The notes under the pieces were generated by a model. That model had not been told where the DNA came from. It saw nothing but the letters and a program-made list of their open reading frames with translations, and made no database searches. The position numbers were made by a program, and so were the translations under genes. From the NCBI GenBank assembly GCA_019635775.1, contig JAHBYU010000018.1:1-64000 (forward strand): a stretch of DNA of 64,000 nt. Direction: 5' to 3'. Below, in pieces: positions 37,465-47,398 of the stretch. The stretch's first letter is position 1. The number at the start of each line of letters is the position of its first letter. The stretch is from Rhizobiaceae bacterium (GTDB lineage: Bacteria > Pseudomonadota > Alphaproteobacteria > Rhizobiales > Rhizobiaceae).

Positions 37465-38244
37465 ATGTCTTTGAACGATAAAGTCATATTGGTAACCGGC
37501 GCTGGCCAGGGGATCGGACGCGGCATTGCGCTGCGGCTTGCAAAGGAAGGCGCCAACCTCGCGCTGGCCGATGTCAAGGCCGACAAGCTCGACTCCGTTC
37601 GCAAGGAAGTCGAAGCGCTCGGACGCAAGGCCACCACCGTTGTTGCCGATGTCAGCAAACGCGACGATGTCTACGCCGCTATCGACCATGCGGAAAAGCA
37701 ACTCGGCGGGTTCGACGTCATCGTCAACAATGCCGGCATCGCTCAGGTCAAGCCGATCGCCGACGTCACGCCCGAGGACATGGACCTGATCTTCCGCATC
37801 AATGTCGACGGCGTGCTCTGGGGTATCCAGGCGGCTGCGAAGAAATTCAAGGATCGCGGACAGAAAGGCAAGATCATCAACGCCTGCTCGATCGCCGGAC
37901 ATGACGGTTTCGCCATGCTTGGCGTCTATTCGGCGACCAAGTTCGCCGTGCGGGCGCTAACGCAAGCCGCCGCCAAGGAATATGCCAGCGCGGGCATCAC
38001 GGTGAACGCCTATTGCCCCGGCATCGTCGGCACCGACATGTGGGTGGAGATCGATGAGCGTTTTTCCGAGATCACTGGAACGCCGAAGGGCGAAACCTAC
38101 AAGAAGTATGTCGAAGGCATCGCTTTGGGTCGCGCGCAGACACCGGAGGACGTGGCAGCGTTGGTCGCTTTCCTCGCGGGCGCCGATTCCGACTACATCA
38201 CAGGACAGTCGATCCTGACCGATGGCGGTATCGTCTACCGATAA
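37465..38244 (+). CDS. Diacetyl/acetoin reductase (SDR family, BudC-like)
   Basis: 259 residues. Classical [15 protein letters not shown] cofactor loop, NNAGIAQ, catalytic Ser in CSIAGHDG and YSATK (Tyr-x3-Lys), C-terminal [13 protein letters not shown]. Sequence around [16 protein letters not shown] and [12 protein letters not shown] is typical of acetoin/2,3-butanediol dehydrogenases that reduce diacetyl to acetoin with NADH. TAGGAGAA precedes the ATG. It diverges from the fusion gene; the 294 bp gap between them holds no recognised site. The 257 bp after its stop are also empty. Confidence 0.85.
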   Translation: MSLNDKVILVTGAGQGIGRGIALRLAKEGANLALADVKADKLDSVRKEVEALGRKATTVVADVSKRDDVYAAIDHAEKQLGGFDVIVNNAGIAQVKPIADVTPEDMDLIFRINVDGVLWGIQAAAKKFKDRGQKGKIINACSIAGHDGFAMLGVYSATKFAVRALTQAAAKEYASAGITVNAYCPGIVGTDMWVEIDERFSEITGTPKGETYKKYVEGIALGRAQTPEDVAALVAFLAGADSDYITGQSILTDGGIVYR

Positions 38245-38501
38245 GGCCGCCTGCCAAATCGCGAATGTTCAGAAGCGGCCGCACCGGGAAACGGCCTTGT
38301 GAGAATTTCTCCCTTCAGCGGAATGGTTCCGTCTGGAAGAGCCGCGTTTTGTCGGAGAGAATTGTCCTCTTGTTCCTGGGCATGGCATCGCCGCCTTCGG
38401 CCGCCATTCGCACCACAGGTTCTTGACCGGCATTCGACGCCTACTGAAGAGCGGTCGGTTCCTCATCTACGCGCGTTTCGGGCGGGATTGCCGTCATCCA
38501 G

Positions 38502-40463
38502 TCAAACCCCTGACTGGTATGAAGGCTCTACCGAGCCGGCGTCGGGTTGGCGTCGCAGTGAGGTCGCACTGCGCGCCCGGATCGGGTCGGCGAGCAGCCT
38601 GAGGCCGTTCAGCACCACAAGAACCGTGCCGCCCTCATGCCCCACCACCGCGAGCGGCAGCGGCAGGGCGAAGAACAGGCTCGAGGCGACCAGAAGCAGC
38701 ATCATGCCGATGGCGAAAGTCAGATTCTGACGGATGATCCGGCGGGTGCGGCGCGCCAACCGATGCGCCGCGGCAAGGCGGGCCATGTCCTCCGACAACA
38801 GCGCGACATCGGCTGCCTGCAAGGCGACGTCGCTGCCCGCTGCGCCCATGGCGATGCCGACATCGGCCCGCGCCAGCGCGGCGGCGTCGTTCACCCCGTC
38901 GCCGACAAAGGCCACCTTTCCATTCTTCGCCAGTTCGCCCACCAACCGGACCTTGTCTTCAGGCAGCAGATCGGCATGGACATCCTTTGCCTCCAGTCCG
39001 AGTTCCGCGGCGATCCGCAAGCCGACAGGGCGCCGGTCGCCGGTCATCATGGCGATAGTATCTACCCCAGCCGTCCTGAGCGCAGCCAGTCCGGCGGCCG
39101 AGGTCTCGCGCGGACGGTCGGCGACGGTGAGCGCACCATAGACCCGATCTCCCCGCCCCAGCCACACCACGGTCTGGCTACCATCCGTCAGTTTCACAAA
39201 TTCCGGAGCATCCAGCGATGCGCCCATGCGCGCGGCCATGCGCGGATTGCCGGCCCAGAGCGGGCCCACGGCATCCTCCCCCGTAATCCCCTCACTTGGC
39301 ACGGTTTCCACATCGCGCACCTCGGCGACGGTTATGCCTTTTTCGTCGATGTGGCGGCGGATCGCATCGGCAATTGGATGTTCGGAATGCGCCTCGAGAC
39401 CGGCGATCAATGACAGGAACCGCTCTTCGGCCTGTGCTCCCGATTCCGACGCCATCACCTGCGTCACCTCGGCCTTGCCTGTGGTCAGCGTACCGGTCTT
39501 GTCGAAGGCGAAGATATCGACCTCGGCCAGCGTCTCCAGCGCCGCGCCGCCCTTGAACAGAACACCGCCGCGCGCGGCCGCCGCCAATGCCGAGAGGATC
39601 GCCGCCGGGACCGATATCACTACCGCGCAGGGGCTGGCCGCGACCAGCAGCGTCGCGGCGCGATAAAGCGCATCCTGCATTGTCCAGCCGAGTGCGAGGA
39701 ATATAATGAGTGCCAGCACCGCGCCGGCCAGCACCGCGATGGTATAGCGCTGGCCGAACCAGGCGCTGAACCGTTCGGAAGGAGCGCGTGCGGCCTGAGC
39801 CTCGGTCACCAGTTCGATCATCCGCGCCACGGTGCTTTCCGCGACCGGACGGGTAACGCGGACGAGCAGCACGGCGTTGAGGTTCACCGTGGCCTCGAAC
39901 ACCTTTGCGCCGGGGCCCTTGCCGACCGGCATCGATTCGCCGGTGATCGTCGCCTCATCGAGCGAGCCTTCCCCTTCCGCCACCTCGCCATCGGCCGGCA
40001 CACGCGCACCGGGGCGCAACACCACCAGGTCGCCGGCCACGAGATCGCCCACCGAAACTTCCGTGACGGTGCCGTCAGGAGCGCGCCTGAGCGCGGTGTC
40101 GGGACGCAGCGCCATCAGCGCCTCGACGGCATGGCGCGCCCGGCCCATCGCCCGCTGCTCCAACGTGGTCGAGAGGCTGAACAGCGTCAGCAGCACCGCC
40201 CCTTCGAGCGCAGCACCCACCGCGGCGGCGGCAAGGGCGGCCACGATCATCAGAAGATCGATGTCGAGAACCCGCTCGTGCCAGAGCGACGTCAGGGCTC
40301 GGACCCCGGTCGGCACACCACCGGCCAGATAGACCAGCACGAGACCGACCGGTCCCCAAAGACCGGGGATCAAAAAGGCATCGACAGTCGCAAGCGCCAT
40401 CCCGGCAAGTGTGATGCCGGTCAATGCTGTCATAAAGCGGTCGGAAGAAAGGTCGATTTGCAA
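38502..40463 (-). CDS. P1B-4-type metal P-type ATPase (SPC motif)
   Basis: 653 residues. Actuator TGESMP, membrane ion site VAASPCAVVISVP, phosphorylation site DKTGTLTTG, GDGVNDAAAL and a C-terminal HEGGTVLVVLNGLRLL. SPC plus HEGGT is the signature of P1B-4 pumps, which export Co, Fe(II), Zn or Ni rather than Cu(I). No N-terminal metal domain, as usual for that group. It is the last of a minus-strand series LysR-ChrA-ATPase, with gaps of 183 and 115 bp. Confidence 0.9.
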   Translation of the reverse strand: MQIDLSSDRFMTALTGITLAGMALATVDAFLIPGLWGPVGLVLVYLAGGVPTGVRALTSLWHERVLDIDLLMIVAALAAAAVGAALEGAVLLTLFSLSTTLEQRAMGRARHAVEALMALRPDTALRRAPDGTVTEVSVGDLVAGDLVVLRPGARVPADGEVAEGEGSLDEATITGESMPVGKGPGAKVFEATVNLNAVLLVRVTRPVAESTVARMIELVTEAQAARAPSERFSAWFGQRYTIAVLAGAVLALIIFLALGWTMQDALYRAATLLVAASPCAVVISVPAAILSALAAAARGGVLFKGGAALETLAEVDIFAFDKTGTLTTGKAEVTQVMASESGAQAEERFLSLIAGLEAHSEHPIADAIRRHIDEKGITVAEVRDVETVPSEGITGEDAVGPLWAGNPRMAARMGASLDAPEFVKLTDGSQTVVWLGRGDRVYGALTVADRPRETSAAGLAALRTAGVDTIAMMTGDRRPVGLRIAAELGLEAKDVHADLLPEDKVRLVGELAKNGKVAFVGDGVNDAAALARADVGIAMGAAGSDVALQAADVALLSEDMARLAAAHRLARRTRRIIRQNLTFAIGMMLLLVASSLFFALPLPLAVVGHEGGTVLVVLNGLRLLADPIRARSATSLRRQPDAGSVEPSYQSGV

Positions 40464-40578
40464 TTTGTGTTCCTGGCTGTGCCGCGACGGCGGCAGTGGC
40501 TGGGGAAACCGGGCAGCGGTGCGCCATGCAGGCTGGCGTTACATTGCCGGTCGATCAGGTTCCGTTATTCCTTTTCCA

Positions 40579-41814
40579 TCACAGCATCGAGCTTACCTCC
40601 AGGACCGCACCGCCGGCAGCCCCGATCAGCACCACGAGCCAGGGCGGAAATTTCCAGCTCATCAGGGCCACGAAGCAGGTCAGCGCCAGCGCAAAGTCAC
40701 GGGGCGAACCGACCGAGCTGGTCCAGAGCGGATCGTAGAGCGCGGCGCCCAGAATGCCGACCACCGCGGCATTGGCCCCTGCCATCGGCGCCCGCACGCC
40801 GGAGCGTGCGCGCAGCGTGTTCCAGAACGGCAGCGCGCCGACAAGCAGCAGGAAGCCCGGCAGGAAGATCGCAAAAAGGGCAAGCGTCGCGCCGGCGATC
40901 CCGTTCGGGCCGGGTTCGAGCAACATGCCGAGATAGGCGGCGAAGGTGAAGAGCGGCCCCGGCACCGCCTGGGCCGCGCCATAGCCGGCCAGGAACGCAT
41001 CGGGCGTGACCCAGCCCGGGCGAACCACTTCGGCTTCCAGCAAAGGCAAGACCACATGGCCGCCGCCAAATACCAGCGCACCAGCGCGATAGAAGGCGTC
41101 GATCACCGCCAGCCCTTGCGCGGGAAACATCGCCGCCGCCAGCGGCAAGCCGAAGATCAGGATGAAGAACAGGGCCAGCGCGATTATTCCCGCCTGCCGC
41201 GAGACCGGAAAATGCAGCGCTTCACCCGGCGATCCGGCCGTGTCCCGGCAAAGCCAGAGCCCGGCGAACCCACCGAGCAGGATTGCACCCAACTGGCCCA
41301 TGGCGCCCCCGATCAGCACCGCAATCAGGACGGCGGCGAGCGCGATGGTCTGGCGGGTGCGGTCGGGGCAAAGCGTGCGCGCCATGCCCCAGACTGCCTG
41401 CGCAACGATGGCCACCGCCACCAGTTTGAGCCCGTGCAATACCCCGGTGCCGAGCGGGCCTGAAATCGCCCCCGCTCCGAGCGCGAACAGCATCAGGAGC
41501 AGGGCGGAAGGCAAGGTAAAGGCGGCCCAGGCAGCCAGCGCACCCACCGGTCCGGCACGCTGCAAGCCCAGTGCGAAGCCGGCCTGGCTGGATGCTGGTC
41601 CCGGAAGGAATTGGCACAGTGCGACCAGATCGGCATAGCCACGATCGTCGATCCAGTCGCGGCGGGCAACGAATTCCTCGCGGAAATAGCCGAGATGCGC
41701 GATCGGCCCGCCAAACGAGGTCAGGCCCAGTTTTAGAAAAGCGGCCAGAACCTCGCCCGGTGTTCCGTGTTGTTGGCGCTGAGGCATAACATTCCGCGTG
41801 TCATTGGCGGGCAT
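40579..41814 (-). CDS. chrA: Chromate transporter ChrA
   Basis: 411 residues with two homologous halves, as in full-length ChrA efflux proteins. Each half starts with the family motif: first FLKLGLTSFGGPIAHLGYFREEFVARRDW and LCQFLPGPASSQ, second FYRAGALVFGGGHVVLPLLEAEV and AVPGPLFTFAAYLG. It expels chromate, lowering its concentration in the cytoplasm. No ChrB regulator lies nearby; the upstream LysR gene is the only adjacent candidate. Confidence 0.93.
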   Translation of the reverse strand: MPANDTRNVMPQRQQHGTPGEVLAAFLKLGLTSFGGPIAHLGYFREEFVARRDWIDDRGYADLVALCQFLPGPASSQAGFALGLQRAGPVGALAAWAAFTLPSALLLMLFALGAGAISGPLGTGVLHGLKLVAVAIVAQAVWGMARTLCPDRTRQTIALAAVLIAVLIGGAMGQLGAILLGGFAGLWLCRDTAGSPGEALHFPVSRQAGIIALALFFILIFGLPLAAAMFPAQGLAVIDAFYRAGALVFGGGHVVLPLLEAEVVRPGWVTPDAFLAGYGAAQAVPGPLFTFAAYLGMLLEPGPNGIAGATLALFAIFLPGFLLLVGALPFWNTLRARSGVRAPMAGANAAVVGILGAALYDPLWTSSVGSPRDFALALTCFVALMSWKFPPWLVVLIGAAGGAVLEVSSML

Positions 41815-41997
41815 GATGTCTCCGTGATGTTCGCAATGCAGGGCTCGCGAGGCGCCTCGGGCAGGCGCGTGCGATCGTTGCCCCTATATTGGGACAATGG
41901 GACAGGCAGGTGACTGCGAAAGCACGCGCCTCGTCATTCCATCGGCATCGCAAGTTGCGTCCACGGGACCGCACCCTGCAGGAGAGATATGGATGAA

Positions 41998-42921
41998 TCA
42001 TGCCATGCCCGTCCGGAGACCGCTCGCCTGCGGACGGCGGCCCTCCAGAAGATCAGCGTCATCGGCGAGCGCGTCAGCCATGAAATCCATGAAGGCACGG
42101 ATACGGGCGGTGTTGCGCAGGTCCTCATGGGTCAGCAGCCACAGATCGAGCCGGAAATCTTCCGGAAACATGGCGATCCGGACAAGGTCGGGGGTGCGGT
42201 CGGCTACAGCGCAGGGCAACGGCGCAAGACCGATTCCGGACCTCGCCGCGGCAAGGGCGGCCGAGATCGAGTTGGTGCGATAGATCGGCCGCATTTTCGG
42301 CAGCCAATCCGCCAACTGATTGCCAATCGCTCCGTGCGACCGACCGAAACCGATCCAGTCGTTGTCGGCAAGATCGTCGTCGATTCCCTGAGCGGCACGG
42401 TCTGCCGAGGCATAGGCTCCGAATGCCAGCCGGCCGACGCGCCGGCCGACCAATATTTCCTGCGGCGTGTTGCCGATGCGCAGTGCGACATCGGCCTCGC
42501 GTCGGGTCAGGTCCAGGGGGCTGTCCGAAACGATCACCTCCAGTTCGATCCCCGGCTGCGCGGCATGGAAGGCCGCCAGATGCGGCGGCAATAACCCGGT
42601 CGCCAGCATATCGATGGCGGTGATGCGGATGAGCCCGCTCAGGCGCTGGTCCTGTCCTATCACCTGACGCGACAGGGCGATAATTTCCTCGTCGATCCGG
42701 ATGGCGGTCTCCTGCATGGCCTCTCCGGCGCCCGTCAGCGCATAGCCGTCCGGCAACCGCTCGAAGAGCCGGACGCCCAGACGTTCCTCGAAGGCCCCGA
42801 GACGGCGAAACACGGTCGAGTGCATTACGCCAAGGCTGCGCGCTGCGCCCGACAGCGTGCCCGCCCGAGCCACAGCGAGAAAGAAGCGCAGATCGTCCCA
42901 GTTCTGGTTCTGTGCATCCAT
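41998..42921 (-). CDS. LysR-family transcriptional regulator
   Basis: 307 residues. N-terminal winged HTH (LRFFLAVARAGTLSGAARSLGVMHSTVFRRLGAFEERLG) followed by a substrate-binding domain (LIRITAIDMLATGLLPP, YRTNSISAALAAARSGIGLAPLPC). It is 183 bp upstream of chrA on the same strand and diverges from the tetR-exporter operon, with 151 bp between the starts. Ligand unknown. Confidence 0.9.
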   Translation of the reverse strand: MDAQNQNWDDLRFFLAVARAGTLSGAARSLGVMHSTVFRRLGAFEERLGVRLFERLPDGYALTGAGEAMQETAIRIDEEIIALSRQVIGQDQRLSGLIRITAIDMLATGLLPPHLAAFHAAQPGIELEVIVSDSPLDLTRREADVALRIGNTPQEILVGRRVGRLAFGAYASADRAAQGIDDDLADNDWIGFGRSHGAIGNQLADWLPKMRPIYRTNSISAALAAARSGIGLAPLPCAVADRTPDLVRIAMFPEDFRLDLWLLTHEDLRNTARIRAFMDFMADALADDADLLEGRRPQASGLRTGMA

Positions 42922-43041
42922 GAAGGATCACCCCTTCCAAGCCTGCTCCCATTGCCGGCAGCTTGTCGCCAACTTGCCGGCAACACCGCGCGTTCGCTTT
43001 GCCCCGTCAGAAAAGCTTGACCACGATGATTGCTCCACTTA

Positions 43042-43063
43042 AGTATGTGATTGCTCACTTACT
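43042..43063. promoter_or_regulatory. Imperfect palindrome just before tetR, probable operator
   Basis: AGTATGTGA-TTGC-TCACTTACT: 9 bp arms with one mismatch, ending 9 bp before the tetR start at 43073. The position suits autorepression by the TetR protein and control of the downstream exporter genes. Confidence 0.65.
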
Positions 43064-43072
43064 AGGTACTTT

Positions 43073-43669
43073 ATGCGAAAATCCGCGGAATTGCGCAAGG
43101 CCGAAATCGTCGCGGCCGTCCTCGATCTGGCCGATCGGATCGGGCCGGATCGGGTGACAACAGGTGCTGCCGCAGCGGCTGTGGGCGTAAGCCAGGCTGC
43201 CTTGTTCCGGCATTTCCCAACCAAGGATGCCATGTGGCTTGCGGTGGCGGATCATGTGGCCGGGGAGCTGTCGATAGCGTGGAGGCGGGCCCTGGCTGAG
43301 GCCGATGACCCTGTCGATCTGGTCAGGGCGCTGATGGGTGCGCAGTTGGGACAGATCGTGGCGACGCCGACGCTGCCTATGCTCCTGTTCTCCCGCGAAC
43401 TGAATGTCGGCAATGAGGATCTGCGCGCCGCCTTTCGCGGCCTGTTGATGAAGTTTCAGGCGCTGATTGTCGCTGAACTGGCGCGCGGTCAGGACGCTGG
43501 CTTCTTGCGCCGCGAAGTCGCTGCGGAGGATGCCGCCGTTCTGTTGACGTCGCTGGTGCAGGGGATGGCGATCCGCTGGTCGCTCGGGGCGCGCAACTTC
43601 TCCCTGATCGAGGAAGGGACCCGACTCCTTGATGTGCAACTGCGGCTTCTGGCCGGGAAAGGAGAGTAG
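43073..43669 (+). CDS. TetR-family repressor
   Basis: 198 residues. The HTH is RVTTGAAAAAVGVSQAALFRHFPTKDAMW near residues 24-53; the rest is the helical ligand domain. It begins right after the palindrome at 43042-43063 and leads directly into the HlyD gene (3 bp gap), so it probably represses its own operon. Inducer unknown. Confidence 0.9.
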   Translation: MRKSAELRKAEIVAAVLDLADRIGPDRVTTGAAAAAVGVSQAALFRHFPTKDAMWLAVADHVAGELSIAWRRALAEADDPVDLVRALMGAQLGQIVATPTLPMLLFSRELNVGNEDLRAAFRGLLMKFQALIVAELARGQDAGFLRREVAAEDAAVLLTSLVQGMAIRWSLGARNFSLIEEGTRLLDVQLRLLAGKGE

Positions 43670-43672
43670 GCC

Positions 43673-44821
43673 ATGCGGCGTCGGTGGTTGTTCGGTGCGG
43701 CAGCGGCGGTTCTGGTGCTGGGCGCAGGAGCGCTGTTCTTCACCGAGCGACCGCTCACAGTCAGCGTGGTGCAGCCCGAGCAGGATGTAGTTCTGCGTAT
43801 TTACGGTCTCGGCTCGGTCGAGGCGCGGATCCTCAGCCGGGTGGGATTCGAGGTCGGAGCTGCCCTGACCGGGCTGGCCGCCGACGTCGGGGACCGGGTA
43901 GTCAGAGGGCAGGAACTGGCGATCCTCGATCCAGACGAGCAGGAGGCGCGCACCGCACGCGCACATGCTGCGGTCGAGGCCAATGTCGCCGCCCTCGCCC
44001 GCGCCGAGGCAACGGTGGCGCGTGCCAGTACCGTTCTGGCGCAGCGCCAGGCGGCAAATCAGCGTCAGCAGGGATTGGCGCAGCGCGATGTGACCTCGAT
44101 CCAGCGCGCCGAGGAAGCGCAGCGCGACGAGGATGTGGCCCGTGCCGATCTTGCGGTTGCCGAGGCGGATGTGGCAGTGATCCGTGCTCAGGGCGCGGAC
44201 GCTGCGGCAGCCCTGCAACAGGAGAATGTCCTTCTCGCCCGTCATCGGCTGAGCGCACCCTATGACGCGGTGATCGTCACGCGGCATGCCGAAGCGGGAA
44301 CCGTGGTGCGGGCCGGCGATCCGATCTTCACCCTGATCGCTCCCGAAACGGTCTGGATACAGGCCTATGTCGACGAGGAGCGCGCCGGCCAGCTTGCGCT
44401 CGGCCAACCCGGCACGATCCGGCTGCGCTCGCAGCCGCAGGCTGAATTCCAGGGCACCATCGCGCGCATCGGTATTGAAAGCGACCGTGTGAACGAGGAA
44501 CGCCGGATCTGGTTGACCTGCACGGACTGCCCCCAGCCGATGTATCTTGGCGAGCAGGCCGAAGTTCGCATCACGACCGGCAACCGCGACAGCGCGCTGA
44601 TGGTGCCCGAGGTGGCGATCACCGGTTTCGACGGGCATCGCGGCCGGGTCTGGCTGGTGCGGGACGGACGGCTGGAGCAGGCCGAACTGACCTTCGGCGC
44701 GCGCGATGATCGTGGCCGAGTCGAAGTCACGGGCGGTCTGCCGGACGATGCCGCCATCGTCGCCCGGATACCGCAAGGCGCGACCGAGGGGCGGCGGGCG
44801 CGGACCAGGACCACGCCATGA
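43673..44821 (+). CDS. HlyD/MFP-type periplasmic adaptor
   Basis: 382 residues. One N-terminal membrane anchor (WLFGAAAAVLVLGAGALFF), a barrel-lipoyl half (GLGSVEARILSRVGFEVGAAL), a long coiled-coil stretch of Ala/Arg/Gln-rich heptads (about residues 85-180), the second lipoyl half (HRLSAPYDAVIVTRHAEAGT) and a beta-barrel. It bridges the inner-membrane ABC transporter to the periplasm or outer membrane. Its stop overlaps the permease start by four bases. Similar three-gene sets (DevBCA/MacAB-like) export lipids, toxins or drugs. Confidence 0.88.
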   Translation: MRRRWLFGAAAAVLVLGAGALFFTERPLTVSVVQPEQDVVLRIYGLGSVEARILSRVGFEVGAALTGLAADVGDRVVRGQELAILDPDEQEARTARAHAAVEANVAALARAEATVARASTVLAQRQAANQRQQGLAQRDVTSIQRAEEAQRDEDVARADLAVAEADVAVIRAQGADAAAALQQENVLLARHRLSAPYDAVIVTRHAEAGTVVRAGDPIFTLIAPETVWIQAYVDEERAGQLALGQPGTIRLRSQPQAEFQGTIARIGIESDRVNEERRIWLTCTDCPQPMYLGEQAEVRITTGNRDSALMVPEVAITGFDGHRGRVWLVRDGRLEQAELTFGARDDRGRVEVTGGLPDDAAIVARIPQGATEGRRARTRTTP

Positions 44822-45951
44822 ACCTTGCTCTCAAGGATATACGCCACGGACTGTTCCGCTTCGTCCTCACCTGTTTCGGGCTGGGGCTGTTGATGACGGT
44901 CGTACTGTCGATGATCGGCATCTATAACGGCCTTGTCGCCGACGCACTGGCGGTCGTGAAAGCCCCGGCGGCGGATGTCTGGGTGGTCGAGAGCGGCACC
45001 AAGGGCCCGTTCGCCGAAGCCTCGAACATCCCGCTGACCACGCGCGATGCGGTGTCGCGCATGCCCGGCGTGGCCGAGGCCGGTGCGATCAACTTTCAGA
45101 ACATCGAGGCTTCCCATGCCGGCGCTTCGCTTCGGCTCTACGTCATCGGCTATGAGCCGGGACATCCCGGCGGCCCGCAGAGTATCGTCGAAGGGCGCGG
45201 CATCGGCACTAGCCATTTCGAACTGGTGGCAGACCGCAAGACCGGTCTTCTGACCGGTGAGACGATCCGTCTCGGGCGCAACCGTTTCACCGTGGTCGGG
45301 CTGGTCGAAGGGGCAATGAACGCGGGCGGTGATCCAGCGGTCTATATCACGCTGTCCGACGCGATGGCATTGCAGACCGAGCTTGATCCCGCAGCCCAGC
45401 GCGTTCAGGCGGCGCGGGGCGCCGTTTCGGTCAAGTCCGCTTCGGTCGCGGCCGTGATCGCAAGGGTAGCGCCGGGCGCGGATGTCGAATTGCTGACCGC
45501 GACCGTGCGGCAGTGGAAACATCTGGCGGCGCTGACCCAAGCCGAGCAGGAGGAGATTCTGGTCTCCTCGGTGGTGGATCTGGCGCGGCGACAGATCGGT
45601 TTGTTTCTCGCCATCCTGCTCAGCGTCTCGGCTGTGGTGATCGCGCTCATCATCTACACGATGACGATGGAGAAGCTGAAGCAGATCGCCACGCTGAAGC
45701 TGATCGGCGCGCCCGACCGCACCATCATCGGGCTGATCGTGCAGCAGGCGCTGATTCTCGGCGCTTCAGGCTGGGGGATCGGCCTCGTGCTGATCCTGAC
45801 GGTGAAGGACTATTTCCCGCGCCGGGTGGTGTTAGAACCGTTCAACGTGATGATGCTGGCCGGGATCATCTTCGCCGTCTGCATCGCCGCCTCGGGCCTT
45901 GGCGTACGGGCGGCGATGAAGGTCGACCCCGCCACGGCTCTGGGAAGCTGA
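44818..45951 (+). CDS. FtsX-type ABC transporter permease
   Basis: 377 residues. One N-terminal span (FRFVLTCFGLGLLMTVVLSMIGIYN), a large periplasmic MacB-like domain, and three C-terminal spans starting LFLAILLSVSAVVIALIIYTM with EKLKQIATLKLIGAPDRTI, typical of DevC/MacB/FtsX permeases. Works with the adjacent adaptor and ATPase. Translationally coupled to both sides (overlap of 4 bp upstream, 1 bp gap downstream). Confidence 0.9.
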   Translation: MNLALKDIRHGLFRFVLTCFGLGLLMTVVLSMIGIYNGLVADALAVVKAPAADVWVVESGTKGPFAEASNIPLTTRDAVSRMPGVAEAGAINFQNIEASHAGASLRLYVIGYEPGHPGGPQSIVEGRGIGTSHFELVADRKTGLLTGETIRLGRNRFTVVGLVEGAMNAGGDPAVYITLSDAMALQTELDPAAQRVQAARGAVSVKSASVAAVIARVAPGADVELLTATVRQWKHLAALTQAEQEEILVSSVVDLARRQIGLFLAILLSVSAVVIALIIYTMTMEKLKQIATLKLIGAPDRTIIGLIVQQALILGASGWGIGLVLILTVKDYFPRRVVLEPFNVMMLAGIIFAVCIAASGLGVRAAMKVDPATALGS

Positions 45952-45952
45952 C

Positions 45953-46645
45953 ATGGCGGACGGCGAAATCCTGATCGACGTGAGGGGTGTGGCCAAGCAT
46001 TTCGGCGAGGGCGAAACCCGCGTCGATGCGCTGCGCGACGTCGACCTTCAAGTCCATGCCGGCGAGGTGATCGCGCTGCTCGGCCCATCGGGTTCGGGCA
46101 AGACGACGCTGCTCAACGTCATCGGCTGTATCCTGGCGCCATCGGCGGGCCGGGTGACGCTGGACGGCGAGACGGTGTTCGACGGGCAATGGCTGCGGCG
46201 CGACCTGCGGCGACTCAGGCTCGACAAGATCGGCTTCATCTTCCAGACTCATAACCTTTTGCCTTTCCTGACCGCGGAGGAGAACGTCGCCGTGGTCCTC
46301 GACCTCGCCGGCTGGTCGGTTGAGAAGGGTCGGGCGCGTGCCGGCGATCTGCTTGGCTATCTCGAAGTCGACCACCGCGCCGCGGCCAAACCGGCACTCC
46401 TGTCGGGCGGCGAGGCGCAGCGAGTGGCCATTGCGCGGGCGCTGGCCAACCGGCCCCGCATCATCCTGGCCGACGAACCGACCGCCGCACTCGACAGCAA
46501 ACGGGCCGGGCTGGTGATGGACCTGTTGCGCAAGCTTGCCGCTGAGCAAGAAGCCTGCATCGTCACCGTCACCCATGACGAGAAGATTTTTGACCGTTTC
46601 GACCGCCTGGTCCACCTGCGCGACGGCAGGCTGGCCGACGCCTGA
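45953..46645 (+). CDS. ABC transporter ATPase (LolD/DevA-like)
   Basis: 230 residues with Walker A GPSGSGKTTLLN, Q-loop FIFQTHNLLPFLT, signature LSGGEAQRVAIARAL, Walker B IILADEPTAALD and the switch His in VTHDEK. Size and motifs match the LolD/MacB/DevA group. Last gene of the TetR-adaptor-permease-ATPase operon. The 272 bp up to 46917 show no gene. Confidence 0.92.
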   Translation: MADGEILIDVRGVAKHFGEGETRVDALRDVDLQVHAGEVIALLGPSGSGKTTLLNVIGCILAPSAGRVTLDGETVFDGQWLRRDLRRLRLDKIGFIFQTHNLLPFLTAEENVAVVLDLAGWSVEKGRARAGDLLGYLEVDHRAAAKPALLSGGEAQRVAIARALANRPRIILADEPTAALDSKRAGLVMDLLRKLAAEQEACIVTVTHDEKIFDRFDRLVHLRDGRLADA

Positions 46646-46917
46646 ATAAGCAAAGAACACCCGATCATGTTGAACAATCCCCGATGAGCATCCACCACGA
46701 CAGTTCAGGCACGAGCTTAATCTTGTGCTATGGGCGGCGTTGCCAGCGGCGGCTTCCGCCGGATAGCGAAAGGTGAATCGGCTCGCTAATAATAGGGATA
46801 CAGTCCATTTCTAAATGGTTGCCGTCTTTCGACAACCAAAGTCGGAACCTGCGGCCGGGCGTCACAACGACTGCCCGATGGTTGGCATCCAGGCGACAGG
46901 TTGTATAGTTGCGCATC

Positions 46918-47265
46918 ATGCTGCGTGTCTTCACCTCTTTCCTGATTATGCTCTCGCTGTTTGCGGCACCGGTGCAGGCGCTCGCGAACCAGATCGGCAT
47001 GCATTCGGAAATGATGGCCGCCGCCATGAACGGCCCATCCGAAGCCGCGCATCATGCCGCGCCGGCACGCAGCGACGACGGATGCCAGACGTCGTTCAAA
47101 CAATGCGCCATTGCCTGCATCAGTCTGCCTGCGGCCTTGTCGGGCGCGGATGGCGTGAGGCTGATGGCTCGCGTGGATTCGCAGTGGCTGCTCGAACGCG
47201 CCCGGCTCGGGGCGGGGCAAAAGCCGGCCCTGCCCGAACACCCTCCCAGACTTCATCTTCTGTAG
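46918..47265 (+). CDS. Hypothetical periplasmic protein of the copper cluster
   Basis: 115 residues from ATG 46918 with a Sec signal peptide (VFTSFLIMLSLFAAPVQALA). The mature part is rich in Met and His (IGMHSEMMAAAMNGPSEAAHH) and has three cysteines (GCQTSFKQCAIACI), a composition suited to metal binding. No named family is recognised. It precedes the multicopper oxidase by 133 bp, a gap filled mostly by a palindromic repeat. Confidence 0.6.
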   Translation: MLRVFTSFLIMLSLFAAPVQALANQIGMHSEMMAAAMNGPSEAAHHAAPARSDDGCQTSFKQCAIACISLPAALSGADGVRLMARVDSQWLLERARLGAGQKPALPEHPPRLHLL

Positions 47266-47314
47266 CCACCGGCAGGCAGTGCGCCTGACGTATCGATATT
47301 GGTAAGGCGGGCTT

Positions 47315-47363
47315 GGAGCATGACCCCGATAAGTCGCAGACTTTTGGGGCATGATCACGCTCC
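47315..47363. repeat. Rhizobial-type intergenic palindrome
   Basis: GGAGCATGACCCC at the left end and GGGGCATGATCACGCTCC at the right end frame a 49 bp imperfect hairpin with a GT..AC inner pairing (AAGTCGCAGACTT). Palindromes of this GGAGCATGA type are scattered between genes in Rhizobium, Sinorhizobium, Mesorhizobium and Brucella relatives. It lies just before the multicopper oxidase and may act on mRNA stability or termination. Confidence 0.65.
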
Positions 47364-47398
47364 TAGACGACAGCCTGCCCCGCAACAGGATGTGAAAC

